A stretch of DNA of 12,744 nucleotides, from contig JBOGIQ010000160.1 in NCBI GenBank assembly GCA_050742535.1, forward strand, positions 1 to 12,744. The letters run 5' to 3'. This stretch comes from Gp6-AA40 sp050742535. Lineage in GTDB: Bacteria > Acidobacteriota > Vicinamibacteria > Vicinamibacterales > UBA2999. A model generated the notes under the pieces. That model had not been told where the DNA came from, made no database searches, and worked only from the letters and a program-made list of their open reading frames with translations. The position numbers and the translations under genes were made by a program. Below are positions 1 to 5,715 of this stretch, piece after piece (the stretch's first letter is position 1; the number at the start of each line of letters is the position of its first letter).

Positions 1-22
1 GACCGCGCCAGGCGCACGCGGA

Positions 23-769
23 TCAGGGTAGTTCGAGCCCGGCCTTCTTCAGGACGGCCGCGTTTCGTGGACTGCGGAGGAACGTCAGGAGCTCACGCAC
101 CACCGCGGCGTCCTTTGCCGTCTTCACAATGCCGCCGGAGAAGATGGTTACTTTCTGAATATCAGCCGGCAGCGGCCCGAGATAGGTGATGCCCTTCACG
201 TGCAGCAGCTCGCTGACCTGCTGAAAGCCGAGGTCGCCTTCGCCGCGCGCCAGCGCTTCACCGACAGACTGACCGGACGGAAGCTGCTTGATCTTCGGGC
301 GAAGGGCTCCGAGGAGGCCCTGTGTCTCGAGCACTTCGAGCAGGTGGACGCCGCTCGGCCCGCTCGAAATGACGATCGAGGCGGCACCGAGCATCGCGCG
401 CCGGAGATTGTCGCTGGTGGAAATATCGGGCTTGGCGACGCCCGCGCGCACGGCCACGCCGACGATCGATTTCGCCAGATCAATACGGCTGCCGGGCATG
501 AGCGCGCCCGACGCGATCAGCGCGTCCACGTCCGCCGCCGGCATGAAGACGAGATCCGCAACCTCGCCCGAGTCGATACGCTTCCTGATGTTCAGCGTGC
601 CGTCCCACGACACCATTACACGGTGGCCCGTCGCTTTTTCGAATTGCGGGATCAATTCGACGAAGGCCTCGCGCACTCCGTTCGAGGACCACACCGTCAT
701 CTGCGCGGCGTCCGCGCGACAGACGAGGAGAACCGAGAAAAGCGCTGCGTAGTACGTCAGCTTGCGCAT
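23..769 (-). CDS. ModA-like periplasmic substrate-binding protein
   Basis: A 248-aa exported solute-binding protein of the type II periplasmic binding fold related to ModA. Residues 1-22 are a signal peptide (Arg-Lys, then a hydrophobic run ending ADAA). Family features are the opening strand MTVWSSNG (24-31), the helix with FEKATG, the segment ADLVFMPAADVDAL (71-84) and the interdomain SSGPSG motif (135-140). The usual ModA ligand strand with a G-S-G turn is replaced by SWDGT (54-58), so molybdate need not be the ligand. The start is set by AAGGAG five bases upstream of ATG; an upstream in-frame ATG would add a very Arg-rich leader before the signal peptide and is unlikely. It is the second gene of an operon, 13 bp behind the mutase-like gene. 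No permease or ATPase gene is nearby, so it is an orphan here. The family is secure; the substrate is unknown. Confidence 0.82.
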   Translation of the reverse strand: MRKLTYYAALFSVLLVCRADAAQMTVWSSNGVREAFVELIPQFEKATGHRVMVSWDGTLNIRKRIDSGEVADLVFMPAADVDALIASGALMPGSRIDLAKSIVGVAVRAGVAKPDISTSDNLRRAMLGAASIVISSGPSGVHLLEVLETQGLLGALRPKIKQLPSGQSVGEALARGEGDLGFQQVSELLHVKGITYLGPLPADIQKVTIFSGGIVKTAKDAAVVRELLTFLRSPRNAAVLKKAGLELP

Positions 770-782
770 ACAGCTCCTTGTT

Positions 783-1226
783 CTATGACGCCGCGACTGA
801 CGTTGCCGGCGCCGCCTCACCGCGCAGCCCGAACAACACCAGCCCGAACGACGTAAACGTCGCCGGAATGATGATCGCGAGCAGCGCCAGCAGAATGGCG
901 GCCTGCGGCATGGGTGCCGTCACCCCCGGAGACGACGCGGGACCCGGGAGATCGGCGACGGCGCCGAAGATGTTGCCGGCGAGGCCAACGTAGGCCGCGG
1001 TGAGGCCGCTGATCATCAACGTCTTTCGTTGTCCACCGGTCAGCCGCAGCTCGCGCCAGACGAGTCCGACGGTCGCGAGGATGAACGCCGTCAGAAACGC
1101 GGTGACGTGGGCGGCGAGCCATCCGCGCGGGTTGGGCAGAAGCATGATGGCGAGGCCCAGGCACGGCGCAACGAACAAGAACACGAAACCGTGGCGGAGC
1201 AGTGTCCGCCGCTGCCGTTCGAGCAT
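783..1226 (-). CDS. Four-helix membrane protein resembling hydroxylaminobenzene mutase
   Basis: A 147-aa inner-membrane protein with four predicted membrane segments, near residues 12-30, 33-57, 69-92 and 109-134. The pattern RQRRTLLRHGF, a hydrophobic helix, then NPRGWLAAHV matches what I recall of hydroxylaminobenzene mutases (HabA/HabB), which begin with an R-x-x-x-x-HG helix followed by NPR-x-x-L-x-AH. Those enzymes rearrange hydroxylaminobenzene to 2-aminophenol during nitroarene degradation. Many genomic members probably have other roles, so I give no symbol. Two ATGs are adjacent; the second is chosen because AGGAGG lies five bases from it and only two from the first. The ModA-like gene follows after 13 bp and its ribosome binding site sits in that gap, which indicates co-transcription. 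No nitroarene reductase or other degradation gene is near. The membrane topology is sure, the family assignment moderate. Confidence 0.62.
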   Translation of the reverse strand: MLERQRRTLLRHGFVFLFVAPCLGLAIMLLPNPRGWLAAHVTAFLTAFILATVGLVWRELRLTGGQRKTLMISGLTAAYVGLAGNIFGAVADLPGPASSPGVTAPMPQAAILLALLAIIIPATFTSFGLVLFGLRGEAAPATSVAAS

Positions 1227-1421
1227 CATGGCCTCCTGTGGCCCGCCATTCTACTGCCGGCTTCAGCGAGGAGGTACGAAGATCGCGGAGGCTGCTCTTC
1301 CCGCCACGTTTGTCTTCCGAACGCGGACATTCGCGCGCCGTATCCCGCGACATGAACGGCAACGCCACGCGTCGCGGCTGGTATTCCATTTGCCTCGTGT
1401 TTACACCTGACCGAAATCCCG

Positions 1422-1658
1422 ATGCGACTTGTGTACAACCTGCCCACAGTCATGTGGAGAATGCAGCGGGCGGATGCGTCGTGCCACGCGGTGATCTCGC
1501 CGCGATCCGACGGCGCGCTCCTCGTCTGGTTTCTCAACAACCGCCCGTTGGGGCATCGCGACTTCAACGACTGGAGCGACGCGCTGCGCTGGAGCGAGCA
1601 GCTGCAGGCGCAGAACTGGGCGGCAGGCTGGCGCCTGTTGACCGACTCGCACGAGTAG
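1422..1658 (+). CDS. Small hypothetical protein, 78 aa
   Basis: A short soluble protein that I cannot assign to a named family. It has no signal peptide or membrane helix. It is rich in Trp (five: W12, W36, W51, W57 and W66, plus W70 near the end by my count) and has the look of a small compact domain: a strand AVISPRSDGALLVWFLNN, then a helix DFNDWSDALRWSEQLQAQNW, ending with GWRLL. The helix alternates Trp, Leu and charged residues. The ATG at 1422 has no good Shine-Dalgarno sequence; a start at the internal ATG (residue 11) is also possible. Codon usage is GC-rich at third positions like the neighbours, which supports real coding. The divergent mutase-like gene starts 195 bp upstream. The 195-bp gap between them shows no other feature I can support. 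Confidence 0.55.
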   Translation: MRLVYNLPTVMWRMQRADASCHAVISPRSDGALLVWFLNNRPLGHRDFNDWSDALRWSEQLQAQNWAAGWRLLTDSHE

Positions 1659-1663
1659 AGCGC

Positions 1664-1689
1664 GACCGCAGATTAGGACCGCAGGTTAC
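1664..1689. repeat. 13-bp imperfect direct tandem repeat before the SGNH gene
   Basis: Two adjacent 13-base units, GACCGCAGATTAG and GACCGCAGGTTAC, differ at two positions. The second unit ends nine bases before the ATG of the lipoprotein gene. It could be an operator or a chance duplication. Confidence 0.4.
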
Positions 1690-1696
1690 ACTGCGG
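1679..1696 (+). promoter_or_regulatory. Small hairpin immediately upstream of the SGNH start codon
   Basis: CCGCAG (1679-1684) and CTGCGG (1691-1696) form a perfect 6-bp stem with a 6-base loop, one base before the ATG at 1698. There is no Shine-Dalgarno sequence in front of this gene, so the hairpin occupies the place where one would be. A role in start-site accessibility is inference. Confidence 0.3.
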
Positions 1697-1697
1697 A

Positions 1698-2315
1698 ATG
1701 ATTTCCCGACGCCTCTTCACGATCCTGCTGGCGGCGAGCGTCGCGCTGGCCGCTGCGCCGGGCTGCGACGACAGTCCCACAGCGCCATCCTCCGTCACCG
1801 TCGTCGCCTTCGGCGACAGCATCACGGCGGGAGTCGGCACCAGCGGCAACAACGACTACGTGTCGGTGCTGTCGAATCGGACCGGAGTGTCGATTATCAA
1901 TGCCGGCCGGCCCGGGGACACGACGGCCTCGGCGCTCGCCCGCATCGACAGCGCCGTGCTCTCGCGTGACGCGGACATCGTGATGGTGTTCCTGGGCGGC
2001 AACGATCTGCTGCAGGGCGTGCCGGTGCAGCAGCGCATCGCCAACATCACCGCCATCGTCCAACAGATCCGCAGCGACGGCGCCGCGGTCATCCTCATCG
2101 GCGTGGGAAGCGGAGCGCTCGATGCGTTCGAAGGCGCGCTGCCGGGCATTGCCAGTCAGACGTCATCGACGCTGGTTCCAGCCGTCCTCGACGGGATCTT
2201 CGGCGTGCCGAGCTTGATGGCGGACTTGATTCACCCGAACAATGCCGGTCACGCGATCATCGCGGATCGCATCGAGCCGGCGTTGCGTGCAGCGCTGGCC
2301 GCCGTGGGTTCCTAA
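1698..2315 (+). CDS. SGNH/GDSL hydrolase, predicted lipoprotein
   Basis: A 205-aa exported serine hydrolase of the arylesterase/lysophospholipase (TesA-like) group, acting on esters at or outside the inner membrane. Residues 1-22 are a lipoprotein signal (two Arg, hydrophobic stretch, APGC with Cys23 as the lipidated residue). The SGNH blocks are all present: block I GDSITAG with nucleophile Ser41; block II with N68-A-G70; block III GGND with Asn102; block V D-L-I-H-P-N with Asp176 and His179. The length is normal for a single-domain member. The substrate cannot be told. A Pro/Thr/Ser-rich linker of about ten residues follows the Cys. It lies 39 bp after the small hypothetical gene and 55 bp before greB, with no visible ribosome binding site; a promoter in the 1659-1697 region is likely but I cannot define one. 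Confidence 0.9.
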   Translation: MISRRLFTILLAASVALAAAPGCDDSPTAPSSVTVVAFGDSITAGVGTSGNNDYVSVLSNRTGVSIINAGRPGDTTASALARIDSAVLSRDADIVMVFLGGNDLLQGVPVQQRIANITAIVQQIRSDGAAVILIGVGSGALDAFEGALPGIASQTSSTLVPAVLDGIFGVPSLMADLIHPNNAGHAIIADRIEPALRAALAAVGS

Positions 2316-2370
2316 ATAAGAGCGGTTGCAGAAGCACGATCTCTGAGACGCGCCTGTTACGATCCGTTCG

Positions 2371-2946
2371 ATGCGCAAGCCCCTCCCGCAGGAGCCCGTC
2401 CCCCGCGTCAAGAACTACATCACGCCGAGCGGGCTGCAGCGGCTCATCGACGAGCGGCGTTTCCTGCTGACCAGGGAACGGCCGGCGGTGACGCAGGTCG
2501 TCGCGTGGGCCGCGGGCAACGGCGACCGCAGCGAAAACGCGGACTATCAGTACGGCAAACGCCGTCTGCGGGAGATCGATCGCCGCATTCGCTTCCTGAC
2601 GAAGCGGATCGACGCCGCGGAAGTGGTGGATCCGGAAGCGCGCAGAACAGGGCGTGCGGCGACACACATCTTCTTCGGAGCGACCGTGCGGTACGTCAAT
2701 GCCGCTGGAGCGGAGAAAACGATCAGGATCGTTGGCGTGGACGAGGTCGATCTGAATCGGCACTACATCAGCTGGGTGTCGCCGCTGGCGCGCGCGCTGA
2801 TGAAGTCGGGCCCCGGCGATCGAGTGGTCCTGCGCGCGCCTGGCGGCACTGACCACTTGGAGATCCTTGACGTGTGTTACGAGCGGATTCCGATTGACGC
2901 CTTCAAAGCGCCGCCCGGCGCCGAGGCCGCGCCGAAACCGGGCTGA
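2371..2946 (+). CDS. greB: Transcription elongation factor GreB
   Basis: A 191-aa Gre factor that binds the RNA polymerase secondary channel and stimulates cleavage of backtracked RNA. The N-terminal coiled coil (about 17-90) carries the tip signature GDRSENADYQYGKRRLREID, with the metal-holding acidic pair Asp52 and Glu55. Its RERPAVTQVVAWAA segment and the IVGVDEVD...ISWVSPLARALM stretch of the C-terminal FKBP-like domain are GreB rather than GreA type. Compared with E. coli GreB (about 158 aa) it has about 12 extra residues at the N-terminus (Pro/Arg-rich) and an Ala/Pro-rich tail after residue 175. The ATG at 2371 has no clear Shine-Dalgarno sequence; since the conserved domain begins near residue 14, a slightly later start cannot be excluded, but no alternative ATG is nearby. 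The 189-bp gap downstream (2947-3135) contains a 10-bp direct repeat CGGCCGGCGC (3019 and 3041) but no convincing terminator. Confidence 0.93.
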   Translation: MRKPLPQEPVPRVKNYITPSGLQRLIDERRFLLTRERPAVTQVVAWAAGNGDRSENADYQYGKRRLREIDRRIRFLTKRIDAAEVVDPEARRTGRAATHIFFGATVRYVNAAGAEKTIRIVGVDEVDLNRHYISWVSPLARALMKSGPGDRVVLRAPGGTDHLEILDVCYERIPIDAFKAPPGAEAAPKPG

Positions 2947-3135
2947 TGCGCGTGTGTCAGCGTGTGCACGGTGCGCCAAATCTGAACGCAGCATTCCACG
3001 CTGGGACACAGGCTTGATCGGCCGGCGCGCGCGACCGGGGCGGCCGGCGCAGCGAACCGCTTGCTTTCCAGCGCTTTAGCGCCACGACACCCGCAGCCAT
3101 TCAGCAGGCACGGAACGTGATACTGCCGGGTTACC

Positions 3136-4002
3136 GTGTCCAGGTTACTTGTCGTTCAACCAGATCCGGCCCAGGCCGAGGCCCTGCGCGAGTCGGTCCG
3201 CGCATACATTCAAGCCGACGTTGCGGTCGCCCAGTCGTTGGAAGAGGCGCTGGCGTGGATCGACCACTGCCTGCCCGACGTCATCCTCCTGCCGACGCTG
3301 ATGCCGGCGCTGGTCGAGGACTACCTCGTGGCGTACCTCGCCACGATCCCCGGCGCAGGCCATGTGCAGATCCTCGGGGTGCCGCGCCTCGAGCGCGCGG
3401 AGGTCGCCGTCCAGCGCGACGAGCGGCGCCGGTTCCCGTGGCAGCGGCGCGACTGGCGGCTGTTTCGCTGGCTGCGCGGCCGTCAGCCGCGAGAGGCCAT
3501 CAGGCCGGTCTGCGATCCCGGAGTATTCAGCAAGGACGTCGTCGCGTATCTCGCCGCCGCGGATGCGGTCCGCCGCGACTTCGAGTTGCTCAGCCCCGAT
3601 GTGCTGAGCGGCAGGAACCGTCGCGTCGAGCAGCGGTTCGGATACGACGAGTTGCCGTGGATTTCGTACGTGCGAATGGGAGGCGAACAGGCCGCGCTCG
3701 TCAATCTCTCTGCCGGAGGCGCACTGCTGCGAATGAACTCGCGGCCGGAGCACCGTTTCCTGAAACGCGCCGACCCGCACGTCGCCCAGCAGGCCCGTCT
3801 GACGCTGGAGGTGGGATCCGTCCATCAGGTCCACGCGCTCGGCCGCGTCATCCGGTGCGTGCCGATGATGGCAAGCCCGCAGACGCAGTACGAAATCGCC
3901 TTTCTCTTCGACGACAGGGCCGCGCGGGCCGAAGGCGTGCTCGAGCGGCTCGAGCTGCCACGTCTCATCGGCACGGGCACCGAGATCGTGCTGGCACGGT
4001 AG
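3136..4002 (+). CDS. Receiver-like domain plus PilZ domain protein
   Basis: A 288-aa cytoplasmic protein. Residues 1-85 resemble a response-regulator receiver (LLVVQPDPAQAEAL, then PDVILLPTLMP), but the phosphoacceptor Asp is replaced by Pro53 and only one of the acidic-pocket residues (Asp10) remains, so phosphorylation is not expected. Residues 160-265 form a PilZ domain with the c-di-GMP-binding R-x-x-x-R (Arg163, Arg167) and N-x-S-x-x-G (Asn190, Ser192, Gly195) motifs intact. A basic Trp/Arg-rich linker (94-119) joins them. The likely role is a c-di-GMP effector acting on motility or surface functions; the partner is unknown. The start is the GTG at 3136, which gives the first receiver strand directly; no good Shine-Dalgarno sequence is seen. 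It converges on the DUF8021-like gene with a 38-bp gap. Domain calls are firm, the biological output is not. Confidence 0.82.
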   Translation: MSRLLVVQPDPAQAEALRESVRAYIQADVAVAQSLEEALAWIDHCLPDVILLPTLMPALVEDYLVAYLATIPGAGHVQILGVPRLERAEVAVQRDERRRFPWQRRDWRLFRWLRGRQPREAIRPVCDPGVFSKDVVAYLAAADAVRRDFELLSPDVLSGRNRRVEQRFGYDELPWISYVRMGGEQAALVNLSAGGALLRMNSRPEHRFLKRADPHVAQQARLTLEVGSVHQVHALGRVIRCVPMMASPQTQYEIAFLFDDRAARAEGVLERLELPRLIGTGTEIVLAR

Positions 4003-4040
4003 CGAGACGTCGATCGTGGCGCGCCCCACGCAGGCGGAAG

Positions 4041-4934
4041 CTACTTGGCTGGTGGCGCGCCCTGTGCGCCGCGGCCGCCCGCGCCGCCCGCCCGTCCACC
4101 CGCGCCGCCGCCGCGGAAATTCGACTGCAGCAGATGCGTCAGCGTGTGCACGTACCGCAGCTTGCCACCCTCGACGCGGAACAGATGCGTGTCCGGCGCG
4201 CCGCTGCCGCCGCCGGCGCTGCCAGCGCCGAACGTGCAGTACACCACGACCGACCCGATCGTCTCGTCGACGATGAATCGGCGGTTGGAGATGTTCACTC
4301 CGCTCGGAACACCAACATCGCAGCTGTCGGTTGGCGATCCCTTGCCCGTGTACATCCCGCCTTCGGTGCGGACGCACGGGTAGCCCCACGGCACCAGATC
4401 CTTTTGCCCTTCGAGAAACGCGTCGAGGTAGGCGTTGGCCGCCGCCACCAGTGTGTTTCGCGTGTCGCGCTTGTCGGCGGGAATCGGACCCCAATTCTCT
4501 GATGACGAATACTTCAGGTAGTTGTCGGCGTTGAACAGCCAGTAACCGGTCGTCGTCCACAGGATTTCGATCTCGGCGATCTTGTCGCGATTCACCCGCA
4601 GCCGCGTGCCGAGCACGTACGGCTTCTCCTTGTTCGTGACGATCACTTCGGTGAACGTCTGACACGACGAGGGATCGAGCAGGCTGCGATGGTGATCGAT
4701 CGTCATCGCCGTCTTGATCACTCCGTTGTTGATGTTCACGGGCGCCATGTTCTCCACGTATCCGACGCCGGGCGGCAGCGGCAGGGCGGAGGTGTCGCCC
4801 TTGCTCTGGGCAGCGATATACAGGTCAACCGCGCGCTGCAGCCCTTCGCGCGAGCAGGAAATCTGGGCGGAGCTCTCCGTGGGCGCGAGCACCGCGCCCG
4901 CAAGCAGGATCACCGTGACAGCCAGGCGGTTCAT
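4041..4934 (-). CDS. Secreted protein resembling DUF8021, Gly-rich tail
   Basis: A 297-aa exported protein with a signal peptide cut near SSA-Q (23/24). The segments CSREGLQRAVDLYIAAQSKGDT, GYVENMAPV, PYVLGTRLRVNRDKIAEIE, AANAYLDAF, VPWGYPCVRTEGGMYTGKG and NRRFIVDETIGSVVVYCTF...DTHLFRVEGGKLRYVHTLT look like the family I know as DUF8021, mostly seen in fungal secreted proteins; the layout also recalls NTF2/SnoaL-like folds. No function is established. Several Cys residues (C27, and those in SCQTF, YPCVR and DSCDV) may form disulfides. Residues after about 275 are a low-complexity Gly/Ala/Arg tail. GGGAGGAATTCG directly before the ATG is a strong ribosome binding site that fixes the start. It is a single gene, divergent from the 5134 gene and convergent with the PilZ gene. 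The assignment is from memory of the family and needs a profile search. Confidence 0.7.
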   Translation of the reverse strand: MNRLAVTVILLAGAVLAPTESSAQISCSREGLQRAVDLYIAAQSKGDTSALPLPPGVGYVENMAPVNINNGVIKTAMTIDHHRSLLDPSSCQTFTEVIVTNKEKPYVLGTRLRVNRDKIAEIEILWTTTGYWLFNADNYLKYSSSENWGPIPADKRDTRNTLVAAANAYLDAFLEGQKDLVPWGYPCVRTEGGMYTGKGSPTDSCDVGVPSGVNISNRRFIVDETIGSVVVYCTFGAGSAGGGSGAPDTHLFRVEGGKLRYVHTLTHLLQSNFRGGGAGGRAGGAGGRGAQGAPPAK

Positions 4935-5045
4935 CGAATTCCTCCCGCGCCACTTTCGCGCCCGTTATGAATACCACCATCGCGCACCCTGAATGAAACG
5001 AAATTGGGCGCCCTCTTACAGATGTGGAAGTGCCGTCGCGTCCGT

Positions 5046-5099
5046 CCACCCAGGCAACCCAGGCCACCCAGGCCACCCAGGCCACCCAGGCAACCCAAG
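5046..5099. repeat. 9-bp tandem repeat, six units
   Basis: Six consecutive 9-base units with consensus CCACCCAGG; units 2 and 6 read CAACCC and the last ends AAG. It lies in the 199-bp divergent gap between the DUF8021-like gene and the secreted protein gene starting at 5134. Because the period is a multiple of three it stays open in several frames; read in frame with the downstream gene it would encode a collagen-like His-Pro-Gly/Asn-Pro-Gly run, but that is upstream of the preferred start. Confidence 0.92.
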
Positions 5100-5133
5100 A
5101 CGAGGGGCACATCGTTTGCTCCCGCTCAGCCGA

Positions 5134-5715
5134 ATGCGATCTTTATTGCGCGTCGCCTCGCTCCTCCTGGTCGTCTGCGCCGCCGTCGTCACCTCGGCCG
5201 GCGCCGAACAATCGAACAGGAAGGCCTTTCTCGACGCCTGGGAGGATCGCGGCGTTGCCCTCAAGCGGACGCTGTACAGCGTCGTCTACGACGAGCGCCG
5301 GCGTTTTCTGCCGGTGACGAAGCAGCAGGGAAAAATTGCGGGCCTGACGGTGGCGACGCCGAGCGACATCTACTATCAGTTCGAAGCGCGGCGCGACACC
5401 GAAGACGACATCGTCGGGCGCGATCCAAACGCGATCGTCACGGCGCTGCGCGCGCAGTACCGCCGCTCGACGCACGTCGAGATCGGCAACGTCAAGGACG
5501 TCGAACCGGTCGTGCTCGTCCGCTATGAGCCCGGCGTGGTGTTGTTCGTGAGGAAGGTACAGATCGAACGGGACCGCGTTCGTCTGATGCTGCACTCCAA
5601 GGCGGGAGACGAGGCGACGACGCTGACCGTGAAATGGCCCGTGCCGCTGTCGAAAGAGCTCACCGAGTCCGCGATCATCGAGCGCGTGCTCGACAAGTTC
5701 CTGAGCAGAAGCTAG
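5134..5715 (+). CDS. Secreted protein of unknown function, 193 aa
   Basis: I do not recognise a family. A signal peptide (residues 1-24: MRSLLR, hydrophobic core, cut after SAGA) is followed by an alpha/beta-looking domain with a helix RKAFLDAWEDRGVALKRTLYSVVYDE and strands near 105-155 (EPVVLVRYEPGVVLFVRKVQIERDRVRLML). The end, TVKWPVPLSKELTESAIIERVLDKFL, resembles the C-terminus of small periplasmic proteins of similar size found widely in Acidobacteria, in my impression. The reading frame is open back to 4993 through the tandem repeat, but the ATG at 5134 places the signal peptide at the N-terminus and is preferred; no Shine-Dalgarno sequence is evident. Its TAG stop overlaps the stop of the convergent kinase gene within the palindrome GCTAGC. 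It is a real gene with unknown role. Confidence 0.75.
   Translation: MRSLLRVASLLLVVCAAVVTSAGAEQSNRKAFLDAWEDRGVALKRTLYSVVYDERRRFLPVTKQQGKIAGLTVATPSDIYYQFEARRDTEDDIVGRDPNAIVTALRAQYRRSTHVEIGNVKDVEPVVLVRYEPGVVLFVRKVQIERDRVRLMLHSKAGDEATTLTVKWPVPLSKELTESAIIERVLDKFLSRS

Noticed and set aside
23..769. Naming the binding protein modA
   Set aside because: The ligand turn differs from molybdate-binding proteins and no modBC genes are visible, so only the superfamily is supported.
2947..3135. A gene or terminator after greB
   Set aside because: There is only a GC-rich stretch with a 10-bp direct repeat and short pairings; no open frame with domain features and no U-tract hairpin.
3117..4502. A 461-codon open frame on the plus strand overlapping the PilZ gene
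   Set aside because: The composition is Arg/Ala-rich and domain-free, while the other frame encodes recognisable PilZ motifs; it is a shadow.
3145..4665. A 506-codon open frame on the minus strand across the PilZ gene and into the DUF8021-like gene
   Set aside because: It is Arg/His-rich without domains, opposite to the clear PilZ gene and out of frame with the DUF8021-like gene. Long open antisense frames are expected at this GC content.
5046..5099. The tandem repeat as a CRISPR array or iteron origin
   Set aside because: The units are only 9 bp with no spacers, and no cas or replication-initiator gene is present.
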